NCBI GenBank assembly: GCA_015066015.1
Contig: SVPE01000012.1
Span: 1 to 64,000 of the forward strand
Direction: 5' to 3'
Length of the DNA: 64,000 bases
DNA from: Oscillospiraceae bacterium
Lineage (GTDB): Bacteria; Bacillota; Clostridia; Oscillospirales; Acutalibacteraceae
Shown here: positions 38,176 through 46,110 of the stretch, in pieces
How the letters are laid out: every line of letters begins with the position of its first letter
Position numbering within the stretch: position 1 is the stretch's first letter
The notes under the pieces: generated by a model
What the model saw: the letters and a program-made list of their open reading frames with translations, nothing else
Told to the model about the DNA's origin: nothing
The model's database searches: none
Program-made: the position numbers and the translations under genes

Positions 38176-40506
38176 TTATGCGCCTAATGAACGAACTAAG
38201 TCTACAATAAGCTTTACAAAAGTGATAAGCAGACAGATGTACTCGTTAATCTCGCCCTCGTGAACAGGTCTGCCGCAGTCGGAGCAAAGCATTTCAGCGC
38301 CGCAACCGTCGCAGTAGTTGTCAGCATCCTCGTCAACATGAGGAAGTTTTTCAATTTCCTGCTGTGCAACAAGTGTTTCACCGCAACGGCCGCAGTGTGA
38401 GCCTTCCTCGAGACCGACCTCTGTACAGGTGGGAGCCTTGTATTCGTCTGTAACGGAATTATGTGCATCCGGGTCAATAGGTAACTCTGCATAGGTTGTA
38501 TAAGGACAAGCAGTACAGTATTCGTATGCCTCCCAACCGATTTCTGTGCAAGTGGGAGCCTGTGCTTCAACTTTAACTATATCGTGGTCAAGAGCTTCTT
38601 TTTTTACATAAGTTGTATAAGTACAAGCTGTACAGTATTCATAAGCATCCCAACCGATTTCAGTGCAAGTGGGAGCCTGTGCTTCAACTTTAACTATATC
38701 GTGTTTACCTTTTATTTCTACGTCAAAATACTGTTTATAGTAATCGTCATTATAATCGCCTGTTGAGCCTACATCAGCCTCGCAACAATCCGTAATCAAA
38801 TCAGAAAGCTCAAATTCACCAACTATAACAATTTCTTTATAGGAACCGTCATAAATGGTAATTGGAGATTGTAAATACAGAACTGCTCCCATATAACCTC
38901 CGCCTACCGAGTCCATAATCTTGATATCGGAGGATATTGATAATGATTGAAAATCAGGTTTCCATGTATGACCGTTAAGGTCGATAACTACATCTTTACC
39001 TGAAAAACCTACATATGAAAAACGCCTATCGAAGCAATCCTTTATTAATCTGATTACGCTTCCGTCTTCAAATCCGTTATTAAAATCATCAATTGCGTCG
39101 TCAAAAACGCTGTAGTATTTCACAGAATCGCCTGTTATAACTTCAAAAGACATTTCACTCTCGCAAACAGTACAGATAAGATTCTTATCTAAGTCATGGC
39201 TGCATTTAACTCCACATATATCACATATACCAAGAGACCATTTATGAGCACACTCCATGTCCTCAGGGAAATATGAATTGCAGGTATAACAATATCCGCG
39301 ATTCCACGAATGAGCTGTATCGTCCGGTTCACCGAAATAATTTCTACAGGAAGAACAATAATATCCTGCGCAAGTCTGTACCCCATCAGTTATATGAAGA
39401 CTTTCATCTCCTTCTCCGAAGTAGCACCAACAAACATCGCATAAATATCCCATACAGGTTTGTATACCATCTGTATTTTCGTGAAAATGCAGATCACTAC
39501 CGATAGCTTTCCCATTAAGATAAACATCAAAATTAATATCATTATCCCCAAATAATGCGTATTTGAAATCAATAACTGCACCCTCCGGACGGGTTATATT
39601 TACTGTAATCCCGGTTTTCGCCTCATACGAAATGCAGTTCATAACGGTATAATCAGTTACTGAAAAGCTACCTTCGCACAGTATATTGAGAACAATCGGA
39701 GAATTATCATCTATAACAATAGGATCAAACTCGGGGTCAATAAGCAAATTTCTGAATACAAGATCAAAGGTTTTTTCTACGTCGGAATTATTGATAATTT
39801 TTATTGCGTTCTCCGAACCCGTACTGACACCTGTAATAATATAGCCCTCGGGATCAACATCAATGTCTTCTCCGTTTAGGGTTACATACGTATCTGCAAT
39901 GACAATGTCACCCTTTGAAATATCAAGAACTGTTTTACTCTCGTCTTCAATAATGTTCACATAACCGCATTTGCTGCACAAAGGATCACTGAGATGAAAA
40001 TGGTTGCAAAGATAATTACAATTCTCACAATAAACATTACCGCCCTTGTGAATCCATTTGTGTTCCGGCATATTCAATTCAACAGTTGAATCGAAGCTAT
40101 ACAGCATTTCTTCATTCCATGTACAAGGAACATTTACAGTTGCATTTTCAGCTATATCTGAAAACACACCGTCACTGATACTGGTTACACTTTCCGGTAT
40201 AGTTACTTCAACGAGTTCTGCGCAGTTAAAAAACGGATTCCCGTCAATATTAGTAACCCCTTCTTCAATAACTACTTTCCTGATAACAATACCGGAATAG
40301 TACCAACCGTAAATTCCCGTTTGATACGCATTCCTCATATCACCCGTACCGCTGATGGTCAATAATCCGTCTGAATCAAGTGTCCATGTGAGGTTGTCAT
40401 ATTCAGCACCGAATGTTCCGCTATCCACGATATCCGCTGCAAATGCCATAGGAATTGCTGTCACAATCATTAAGATTGCAAGGATGATTGATAAAATCTT
40501 TTTCAT
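38176..40506 (-). CDS. Secreted BspA-like surface protein with Cys-rich repeats
   Basis: A 776-residue exported protein. A signal peptide (1-23, ending MAFA) precedes a BspA/leucine-rich region (about 25-135: DSDGLLTISGTGDM, TIPESVTSISDGVFSD). The middle is beta-rich, with several CxxC pairs. The C-terminal third carries two near-identical repeats (HDIVKVEAQAPTCTEIGW and EAYEYCTAC-type units) and a diverged third, then a short hydrophobic end. No LPXTG sorting motif is seen. Such proteins are abundant surface or secreted proteins of gut Ruminococcaceae; the role is unknown, possibly adhesion. Confidence 0.75.
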   Translation of the reverse strand: MKKILSIILAILMIVTAIPMAFAADIVDSGTFGAEYDNLTWTLDSDGLLTISGTGDMRNAYQTGIYGWYYSGIVIRKVVIEEGVTNIDGNPFFNCAELVEVTIPESVTSISDGVFSDIAENATVNVPCTWNEEMLYSFDSTVELNMPEHKWIHKGGNVYCENCNYLCNHFHLSDPLCSKCGYVNIIEDESKTVLDISKGDIVIADTYVTLNGEDIDVDPEGYIITGVSTGSENAIKIINNSDVEKTFDLVFRNLLIDPEFDPIVIDDNSPIVLNILCEGSFSVTDYTVMNCISYEAKTGITVNITRPEGAVIDFKYALFGDNDINFDVYLNGKAIGSDLHFHENTDGIQTCMGYLCDVCWCYFGEGDESLHITDGVQTCAGYYCSSCRNYFGEPDDTAHSWNRGYCYTCNSYFPEDMECAHKWSLGICDICGVKCSHDLDKNLICTVCESEMSFEVITGDSVKYYSVFDDAIDDFNNGFEDGSVIRLIKDCFDRRFSYVGFSGKDVVIDLNGHTWKPDFQSLSISSDIKIMDSVGGGYMGAVLYLQSPITIYDGSYKEIVIVGEFELSDLITDCCEADVGSTGDYNDDYYKQYFDVEIKGKHDIVKVEAQAPTCTEIGWDAYEYCTACTYTTYVKKEALDHDIVKVEAQAPTCTEIGWEAYEYCTACPYTTYAELPIDPDAHNSVTDEYKAPTCTEVGLEEGSHCGRCGETLVAQQEIEKLPHVDEDADNYCDGCGAEMLCSDCGRPVHEGEINEYICLLITFVKLIVDLVRSLGA

Positions 40507-40649
40507 TGTTTTTCTCCTTTCGGGATTCGTATTTTTTTAATATAAAAAACCATATAAGTCCGCCATTAAAGCGAACCTGAACGGTTAATCACTAAATATT
40601 AAATTACGCACGGAAATCACAGGAGGGTTATACCCTGTCTGTCTGATAA

Positions 40650-40678
40650 ATTGTCGCAAACATTGTTTAAACAGTCAA
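40650..40678 (-). promoter_or_regulatory. Possible promoter of the BspA-like gene
   Basis: Minus strand TTGACT (40673-40678), 17-nt spacer, GACAAT (40650-40655), giving a leader of about 140 nt with a small ACAGG/CCTGT hairpin near 40620-40642. The remaining part of the 40507-40907 gap (40679-40870) holds only AT-rich sequence and a GTGAAGAGTGAATAGTGAAG-type simple repeat (40841-40862). Confidence 0.4.
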
Positions 40679-40871
40679 CCCTTTCCGCTGAAAATTTACA
40701 AACATATTATAGCAGAAAGAGTGGCATTTGTAAATAATTTATGAAAAAATTGTATTATTTATCAGGTGCGGGTGTACCGACCAAACTTATTCACTATTCC
40801 TTCTTACCTATTACTTCGCCAAAAATCGACCCGAAGATTAGTGAAGAGTGAATAGTGAAGAAGTAAAAAGT

Positions 40872-40907
40872 AAAATCGACGAACTTCTGTCGAAATTCGT
40901 CGATTTT
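40872..40907 (-). terminator. Terminator of tRNA-Arg
   Basis: Minus strand stem AAAATCGACGAA / TTCGTCGATTTT around a short loop, directly after the CCA end. Confidence 0.75.
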
Positions 40908-40984
40908 TGGCCCGCCCAGAGGGATTCGAACCCCCGTTCTTCAGAATCGGAATCTGCTGCGTTATCCAGCTGCGCCATGAGCGG
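40908..40984 (-). tRNA. tRNA-Arg(CCG), CCA encoded
   Basis: A 77-nt tRNA decoding CGG. The acceptor stem CCGCTCA / TGGGCGG has one G-U pair. The D arm is GCG-CAGCTGGATAA-CGC. The anticodon arm is GCAGA TTCCGAT TCTGA with anticodon CCG (the outermost G-A pair is mismatched). The variable loop is AGAAC and the T arm is GGGGG TTCGAAT CCCTC (one G-U). The discriminator is G and the CCA end is encoded. It sits downstream of ireB and a small conserved gene, with its own terminator. Confidence 0.9.
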
Positions 40985-41033
40985 TTATACTGCAAAGTGA
41001 GGCGGTAAACCTACCGCCTCATATCTTTAGTTA

Positions 41034-41327
41034 TTACTGAGCAAGTGCTCTTTCAAGCCAGATCTTGCCGATATCCATTGCATTGTAAAGACCCTTCTTT
41101 TCTGTCTTCTGTGCAATTCTGTCATGAGGTCTGACATCAGGATCAGTATTGATAAGCTGAACGGAAACACGGTCTGCAACCTGAAGTCCGTCTACATCCT
41201 TTGTGGAAAGGATCTGGAACATAATGACAAACTTGTCACTCATATTTCCGTAGTAAATTGTGTTGCCCTTTCTGACAAGGGGCTTATCCTTATATGTCAG
41301 AAACTCTGATTTCTTTTTTGCTGCCAT
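41034..41327 (-). CDS. Small conserved protein linked to ireB
   Basis: A 97-residue protein starting MAAKKKSEFLTYKDKPLVRKG, with a beta-rich body (NTIYYGNMSDKFVIMFQIL) and no membrane span. I do not recognise a named family; its position directly after ireB (18 nt) suggests a conserved clostridial gene pair. It has an AATTTGGAGG-like site. A GAGGCGGTA/TACCGCCTC hairpin (40997-41018) follows, with few T residues. Confidence 0.65.
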   Translation of the reverse strand: MAAKKKSEFLTYKDKPLVRKGNTIYYGNMSDKFVIMFQILSTKDVDGLQVADRVSVQLINTDPDVRPHDRIAQKTEKKGLYNAMDIGKIWLERALAQ

Positions 41328-41345
41328 GGTAAATTTTCCTCCAAA

Positions 41346-41588
41346 TTATCTGAGATAGCTCTTTACAATTTCCTGTAAAAGCTCATCACGGTCAATTCTT
41401 CTGATAAGACTGCGTGCGTTTTTATGTGTTGTAATATAAGTCGGATCCTCGGAAAGAATGTAGCCGACTATCTGATTTATGGGGTTATAGCCCTTTTCTG
41501 TAAGTGCTTCATATACCTGAGTGAGAACTTCCTTCATATCCTCGGGTGTTTCAGCCTTAAGGCTGAATTGAATGGTCTGATCGCTCAT
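41346..41588 (-). CDS. ireB: IreB family regulatory phosphoprotein
   Basis: An 80-residue protein of the DUF965/IreB family. In Enterococcus, IreB is a small substrate of the PASTA kinase IreK, with phosphorylated Thr residues near the N-terminus, and it tunes intrinsic cephalosporin resistance. Matching features are [46 protein letters not shown] and [18 protein letters not shown]. The start at 41588 has GGAGG upstream; 6 extra residues of open frame lie before it. Confidence 0.92.
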   Translation of the reverse strand: MSDQTIQFSLKAETPEDMKEVLTQVYEALTEKGYNPINQIVGYILSEDPTYITTHKNARSLIRRIDRDELLQEIVKSYLR

Positions 41589-41625
41589 AACGAAACCTCC
41601 GATCATAAAATAAAATTACAGGTTA

Positions 41626-41654
41626 ATTATATATCATTTTTTTTAATAAAACAA
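41626..41654 (-). promoter_or_regulatory. Promoter of ireB
   Basis: Minus strand TTGTTT (41649-41654), 17-nt spacer, TATAAT (41626-41631). Confidence 0.6.
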
Positions 41655-41682
41655 TGGTATTTATAATTTTTTTATAAAGTTT

Positions 41683-42591
41683 TTACTTATTTTTTCCCTG
41701 TTTTTCCGACATTTCCGTTAATGAATTTGCATTTTTCAGTGAAAACTTCATTGTAAGACTACCCGTCGGACAGTTTTTCACACACTTGCCGCAGCGGATA
41801 CACTCAGGCGAATTAAGATTACTCAGTACATCTATATTCATATCGCATGACTTCTCACATTTTTTGCAGCTGATGCACCTTTCTGTATCGTTTCTGATCC
41901 TCAGCACAGAGACCTTATTAAAAAGAGAATATATCGCTCCGAGGGGGCAGATGTATTTGCAGAAGGGTCTGTAAACCATAACTGACAAAATCACCGTAAA
42001 AGCAAGTATCACACCCTTATATGTGAAAAGAAAACCTACCGAGCCGCGTATGGCTTCATTCGCCGCAGCAAGAGGTATTCCGCCAAAAAGCATACCCGAT
42101 GGGCACACATACTTACAAAACCACGGTGAGCTTATACCATACTCATCAAGCGCAAAAAGAGGAAGAATTATAACAAAAACAAGCAAAATCAGGTACTTTA
42201 GATATCTCAGCAGCCTGTCTCCCCTGAATTTTCCCAATTTTTTCGGAAAAGGAATTTTATAAAGCAGATCCTGCACAAGGCCGAAAGGACAAAGCCATCC
42301 GCAGACAAATCTGCCCGTAAGTGCACCGATGAAAATGAGAAAGCCGGAAACATAAAGGGTGATTTTATGCTCTGAGCCTATAACCGATTGCAAAGCCCCC
42401 ACAGGACAGCTTCCCAGCGCACCCGGGCAGGAATAACAGTTAAGACCCGGAAGGCACACGCTCTTAAGCTTTCCGGTATAGATACTGCCTTTTGCAAAGC
42501 CTGTAAGAAAGCTGTTTGTTATTACAGTCCAGAAAAGCTGAACGGCATTCCGTATACCGTCACCTTTTAAAAAATTCTTCAGCTTATCCAA
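41683..42591 (-). CDS. Polytopic 4Fe-4S membrane protein (NapH-like)
   Basis: A 302-residue protein with about five hydrophobic segments and two kinds of cysteine motifs. CVCGWLCPFGLVQDLLYKI and PFCKYICPLGAIYSLFNKV are the Cx3CP motifs of NapH/NosR/YccM-type membrane proteins. The C-terminal CISCKKCEKSC and CIRCGKCVKNCPTGS form a 2[4Fe-4S] ferredoxin. It would move electrons across or along the membrane. The start is TTG (42591), overlapping the end of the CxxC miniprotein gene, so the two are translationally coupled. The partner redox enzyme is unknown. Confidence 0.82.
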   Translation of the reverse strand: MDKLKNFLKGDGIRNAVQLFWTVITNSFLTGFAKGSIYTGKLKSVCLPGLNCYSCPGALGSCPVGALQSVIGSEHKITLYVSGFLIFIGALTGRFVCGWLCPFGLVQDLLYKIPFPKKLGKFRGDRLLRYLKYLILLVFVIILPLFALDEYGISSPWFCKYVCPSGMLFGGIPLAAANEAIRGSVGFLFTYKGVILAFTVILSVMVYRPFCKYICPLGAIYSLFNKVSVLRIRNDTERCISCKKCEKSCDMNIDVLSNLNSPECIRCGKCVKNCPTGSLTMKFSLKNANSLTEMSEKQGKNK

Positions 42592-42730
42592 TGCCGATAC
42601 ACTCCAGACATATATTTATTGCTTTGGTAAGCACTGTTGACACCTCGCCGCGGAAATAGCCTGCCGCCATAAGCACTGCTCCGATAATTGCAAGCAGAAC
42701 TCCCGACTTCGGTGAAAAATCTTTTTTCAT
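42584..42730 (-). CDS. CD1871A-type CxxC miniprotein
   Basis: A 48-residue peptide too short for ORF listings, translated by eye: one hydrophobic helix (about 10-24), FRGEVSTVLTKAINIC, and a C-terminal CLECIGIG with the CxxC pair. This matches my memory of the CD1871A family, which sits beside 4Fe-4S membrane proteins in Clostridia. Its stop overlaps the TTG start of the next gene (TTGGATAA). A canonical promoter (42748-42776) and a GGGTGAT site precede it. The role is probably as a redox or assembly partner of the membrane ferredoxin. Confidence 0.85.
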   Translation of the reverse strand: MKKDFSPKSGVLLAIIGAVLMAAGYFRGEVSTVLTKAINICLECIGIG

Positions 42731-42747
42731 TTTTATCACCCAAAGTA

Positions 42748-42776
42748 ATTATAACATAAAGCCATGTGATTTACAA
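42748..42776 (-). promoter_or_regulatory. Promoter of the CxxC miniprotein operon
   Basis: Minus strand TTGTAA (42771-42776), 17-nt spacer, TATAAT (42748-42753). Confidence 0.7.
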
Positions 42777-42841
42777 TGCAAAAGCTGATTTTTCAGTTTT
42801 ATTTTCATCCCGGCTGTCAACACTAAAAAGAGGTGATTTTT

Positions 42842-43519
42842 TTGATTAACATTCTGCTTCGCGGCATCATCGTTTACATCATTGTTATTGTAAGTGTGCG
42901 CCTTATGGGCAAAAGACAAATAGGCGAGCTTCAGCCGACAGAGCTTGTTACAACATTCCTCCTGTCAGAAATTGCATCAATGCCTTTGCAGAACAAAGAC
43001 ATTTCCCTTGCAACCTGTGTTGTGCTGATTTTCATGATAGTCGGTCTGGAAATTATTTTTTCCGTTCTTTCAATGAAATCAAGACTTTTCCGCACGGTAA
43101 CTCAAGGCTCAGGTGCACTTATAATCAAAGACGGCAAGCTATTACAGAACAAGCTTTCACAGATACGCTACAGCATCGACGACCTGCTTGAAGCCCTCCG
43201 GCTCAAGGATGTATTTGACATTTCCGAAGTGAAATATGCCTATGTGGAAACTAACGGCTCACTCAGTGTTATGCTAAAGGACAGTGCTAAACCCGTTACA
43301 AAAGCCGACCTTAAATTACCGCAGAAAAGCACTCCCCTGACCTGCCTTGTTATAAGCGACGGAAAGATAACCGACAAGGATTTTGATCTTTGCGCCTTAA
43401 CTGAAGAAAAGCTTCTCAAAGAGCTCAGTAAAAAGAATATATCCGCCGCCGATGTATTCCTCATGACTGCTGACAAAAACGGCAGATTCAATATCATACG
43501 TAAGGAGCAAATCAAATGA
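42842..43519 (+). CDS. DUF421 (YetF-type) membrane protein
   Basis: A protein of about 225 residues with three N-terminal membrane helices and a soluble DUF421/YetF domain. Hallmarks are MGKRQIGELQPTELVTTFLLSEIASMPLQNKDI and, in the C-terminal part, KDGKLLQNKLSQIRYSIDDLLEALR. I prefer the TTG start at 42842 because GAGGTG lies just upstream. In Bacillus, relatives are inner spore membrane or general membrane proteins. It overlaps the next gene by 4 nt (ATGA), so the pair is coupled. Confidence 0.85.
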   Translation: MINILLRGIIVYIIVIVSVRLMGKRQIGELQPTELVTTFLLSEIASMPLQNKDISLATCVVLIFMIVGLEIIFSVLSMKSRLFRTVTQGSGALIIKDGKLLQNKLSQIRYSIDDLLEALRLKDVFDISEVKYAYVETNGSLSVMLKDSAKPVTKADLKLPQKSTPLTCLVISDGKITDKDFDLCALTEEKLLKELSKKNISAADVFLMTADKNGRFNIIRKEQIK

Positions 43520-43896
43520 AACGACTTTATGTAGCCTTCACTCTGATAGCCTTATCACTTACTTTATGTCTCTTGAGTAATTCTAAGGTTGAAAAATCTG
43601 CAACCGAAATGCAAAAGCAGCTGACAGTGATAGGCGATGAAATAAAAAAAGAGCAAAGCAGCAATGTAAAGCAGCTTCTTGATGAAGCAGAAAAAAGCTG
43701 GGAACGAACTGAAAAGCTTTACAGCTTCATAGTTGATGCAGACAAAATTGAGGAAATGAACATTGGCTTTATGATGATAAAAAGACACCTTGAGGACGGC
43801 AACAAGGAGCATGCCCTTGAAAGGCTTCATGAATGTGAGCTGATGCTCTCAGAAATATCGGAAAATGAAAAGCTGAATGTGAAAAATATTTTGTAA
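43516..43896 (+). CDS. DUF4363 family protein
   Basis: A 126-residue protein with one N-terminal membrane segment (about 5-21), possibly a signal anchor, and a helical, charged domain (SVEKSATEMQKQL-like, RLHECELMLSEIS). I recognise it as DUF4363, which commonly follows DUF421 in Clostridia. Its start overlaps the DUF421 stop by ATGA. The two probably act as one membrane unit of unknown role. Confidence 0.75.
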   Translation: MKRLYVAFTLIALSLTLCLLSNSKVEKSATEMQKQLTVIGDEIKKEQSSNVKQLLDEAEKSWERTEKLYSFIVDADKIEEMNIGFMMIKRHLEDGNKEHALERLHECELMLSEISENEKLNVKNIL

Positions 43897-43904
43897 AAAG
43901 GATT

Positions 43905-44018
43905 ATGGGGAGGCGGAACGCGCTGTGCGCGTTCACACAGAGATAATTCGTTTTTGAAACGGGAAATCGAATTTTCTCTGTGACTCCGGCTTTTTCAAAA
44001 GCCGGAGCGCCTCCCCGT
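43905..44018. repeat. Four-way-junction repeat, copy C
   Basis: This lies between convergent genes. The outer stem is 43905-43915/44008-44018 (core GGGGAGGCG). Arm 1 is 43916-43934 (GAACGCGC, loop TGT). Arm 2 is 43936-43982 (CACAGAGA base, then ATTCG, with apical GAAACGGGAAA). Arm 3 is 43984-44007 (CTCCGGCTTT). At most one unpaired base separates the helices. The apical AACGGGAAA is shared with copy D. Confidence 0.8.
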
Positions 44019-44090
44019 ATGTCCCTTTAAATGAGATGTAAATACAAAAAGGCAGAAGCACAAGCTCCTGCCAGATCCACTTTTCGAATT

Positions 44091-45206
44091 TTATTTGAAA
44101 TACATATAAAGCTGACATTTAATCATACCGTTGTAAAGCTTGCGACGTTTATCAGCTTTTCTGCCGAAGAAAATTTCGAAATCCTCCGAAGGGCAGATTA
44201 CATTATATGCCCAGCCTCTCTGCTGAGTAAATACCTTACCCATTGACTTATAAAGCTCTTCTGCTTCTTTTAGCTCGAGAAGGCGTTCACCGTAGGGCGG
44301 ATTACAGATAACGGTACCCTTTTCACTTTTGGGTGAGAAATTCCTGATATCAGCCTTTTCAAAGGTTATATATTTATCAACACCTGCCCTTTTTGCATTG
44401 GCAAGAGCAACATCAAGGCTCTTTCCGTCGATATCTGAGCCGTAGGCCACAAACTGTGAATCGGTAAGAGCAAGACTTCTGGCTCTGTCTCTTTCCTCGT
44501 TCCACACGCTCTCAGGGATAATATCCCATCTTTCGGCTGTGAAGTGTCTGTTCACACCGGGAGCAATATTGTTTACAAGCATTGCTCCTTCTATAAGGAT
44601 TGTACCACTGCCGCACATCGGGTCATAAAGCGTATGATAGGGTCTGAGTCGAGACAGACAGCAAAGCGATGCCGCAAGAGTTTCCTTGATAGGAGCACCG
44701 TTTGCTTCAAGACGGTAGCCTCTTTTATGAAGTCCGTATCCCGATGTATCAATAAGAAGGCTCACCTTGTCCTTCATAATCGAAAACTGTATCTGATGAA
44801 GTGGGCCGGTTTCCTCAAACCAGGAAATGTTGTATTTTGACTTAAGGCGTTCAACAACTGCTTTTTTTATAATTGACTGACAGTCGCTTACACTGAAAAG
44901 AGTTGAATTCAAGGAATAACCCTTTACGGGAAAAGCATCATATGCACCTATCCATTCTTCCCAGGGAAGTGCCTTTGTGCCCTGAAAAAGCTCCTCAAAG
45001 CTTCTTGCTTCAAAAGAGCCTACAAGAATCTGTATTCTCTCTGCATAACGGCAACAAATATTAGCTCTTGCAAGAATATACTCATCACCCGAGAAAAGAA
45101 CTCTGCCGTTTTCAGAAACAACGTTTTCTGCCCCGAGCTCCTTCAGCTCATCGGCAATAAGCTTTTCAAGTCCGAGAAGGCAGGGAATAACAAAATTTAT
45201 TCTCAT
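44091..45206 (-). CDS. THUMP-domain class I SAM-dependent RNA methyltransferase (RlmL/YpsC-like)
   Basis: A 371-residue enzyme of the RlmL-N/YpsC group. An N-terminal ferredoxin-like and THUMP region (about 1-155, IPCLLGLEKLIADELKEL) precedes a Rossmann methyltransferase. The SAM motif is YDPMCGSGTILIEGAM, and the catalytic motif NPPYGERL is the (N/D)PPY of N6-adenine or guanine-N2 methylases. It probably modifies 23S rRNA. The start at ATG 45206 has GAAAGTGAG upstream; its promoter (45259-45287) overlaps the hpf terminator. Confidence 0.88.
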   Translation of the reverse strand: MRINFVIPCLLGLEKLIADELKELGAENVVSENGRVLFSGDEYILARANICCRYAERIQILVGSFEARSFEELFQGTKALPWEEWIGAYDAFPVKGYSLNSTLFSVSDCQSIIKKAVVERLKSKYNISWFEETGPLHQIQFSIMKDKVSLLIDTSGYGLHKRGYRLEANGAPIKETLAASLCCLSRLRPYHTLYDPMCGSGTILIEGAMLVNNIAPGVNRHFTAERWDIIPESVWNEERDRARSLALTDSQFVAYGSDIDGKSLDVALANAKRAGVDKYITFEKADIRNFSPKSEKGTVICNPPYGERLLELKEAEELYKSMGKVFTQQRGWAYNVICPSEDFEIFFGRKADKRRKLYNGMIKCQLYMYFK

Positions 45207-45232
45207 AAAAAGTCTCACTTTCAATAAAAATC

Positions 45233-45254
45233 CCGTCAGCGTTAACTGACGGGT
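45233..45254 (-). terminator. Terminator of hpf
   Basis: Minus strand stem CCCGTCAG / CTGACGGG followed by ATTTTTATT. It sits between the -10 of the next promoter and the next gene, so the two signals are interleaved. Confidence 0.7.
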
Positions 45255-45258
45255 AGAA

Positions 45259-45287
45259 TTATATCACATCTTAAAAATTAAATCAAT
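45259..45287 (-). promoter_or_regulatory. Promoter of the RNA methyltransferase gene
   Basis: Minus strand TTGATT (45282-45287, inside the hpf stop region), 17-nt spacer, TATAAT (45259-45264). Confidence 0.6.
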
Positions 45288-45810
45288 CGGTATCAGGGAT
45301 AATAAGTCCGTATCCACCGTCTTTTCTTGCATAAACCACACAGATTTTTTCGTTTGCACTGTTAAGAAACACATAAAACTGATGGTCAAGAAGATTCATC
45401 TGCAATATTGCTTCCTCGACGCTCTGAGGCTTAAGGGCAATTTCCTTTGAACGGACAACGTCGTAATCATCCTCCGGCTCAAAACTGTCAATTGCATCAT
45501 ATGCCTCAAAGGCTCCCTTTTTGAGCTTCTTTTCCACCTTGGTCTTATTCTTGCGAATCTGACGGACAAGTGAATCGGCACAGCGGTCAAGGGCATCATT
45601 CATATTATGGGCTCGTTCTTGCGAACGGAAGATGTACCCGTCATAGAAAATCGTAACCTCAACAATCTGCTCATTCTTTTCAACCGTTGCAGTTATCTTT
45701 GCCTCGGCTTCGTCACCGAAGAATTTTTCGATTTTTGAAAGCCTTTTCTCTGCTCTTTCCCTGAACGAATCTCTTGGCGTACATTTTCTGCCGATAACTG
45801 TAATTTTCAT
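45283..45810 (-). CDS. hpf: Ribosome hibernation promoting factor, long form
   Basis: A 175-residue long HPF that dimerises 70S ribosomes into inactive 100S particles in slow growth. The N-terminal S30AE domain (about 1-100) contains EKRLSKIEKFFGDEAEAKITATVEKN and the basic KKNKTKVEKKL segment. The C-terminal dimerisation domain (about 115-175) contains VRSKEIALKPQSVEEAILQMNLLDHQFYVFLN. This is the standard Firmicutes form. Confidence 0.95.
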   Translation of the reverse strand: MKITVIGRKCTPRDSFRERAEKRLSKIEKFFGDEAEAKITATVEKNEQIVEVTIFYDGYIFRSQERAHNMNDALDRCADSLVRQIRKNKTKVEKKLKKGAFEAYDAIDSFEPEDDYDVVRSKEIALKPQSVEEAILQMNLLDHQFYVFLNSANEKICVVYARKDGGYGLIIPDTD

Positions 45811-45830
45811 ATCGTCAGCTCCCTTCTTTT

Positions 45831-46084
45831 ATTAATGCAGAGTGCAGAATGCAGAATTAATTTAATTTTCAGGTTGCATTTTGCATTTTACTCTTGCAAT
45901 TGTATTATAGCACAAAACAAAGAACAAATAAATGCTTTTAACAAAAAATGTGTAAATCACAGAAATTTTTTATTTATTTGTTACAAATTATTATAATATC
46001 GGGCATCCCTACCGCAATCACGGAATTTCCGCGGTGCAGACAAAAAAGAAGCCGCACCGGACGGCGCGACATTAATTCTGCATT
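45831..46084. repeat. GCAGAATGCAG stretch flanked by a 14-bp inverted repeat
   Basis: The gap upstream of hpf starts with a tandem-like TAATGCAGAGTGCAGAATGC stretch. AATGCAGAATTAAT at 45848-45861 is repeated in inverted orientation as ATTAATTCTGCATT at 46071-46084. The 210 bp in between hold the putative hpf -10 (TATAAT on the minus strand, near 45903-45908) and a CGGTGC/GCACCG hairpin near 46032-46059. No ORF is seen. Confidence 0.55.
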
Positions 46085-46085
46085 T

Positions 46086-46110
46086 AAAAAGCTCCTTTCG
46101 GAGCTTTTTT
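46086..46110 (-). terminator. Terminator of the alpha-galactosidase operon
   Basis: Minus strand AAAAAGCTCC / GGAGCTTTTT with loop GAAA, next to the stop codon at 46109. Confidence 0.85.

Noticed and set aside
40507-40700. Cyclic-di-GMP or other riboswitch ahead of the BspA-like gene
   Set aside because: Only a small ACAGG/CCTGT hairpin is visible and none of the conserved cores I know.
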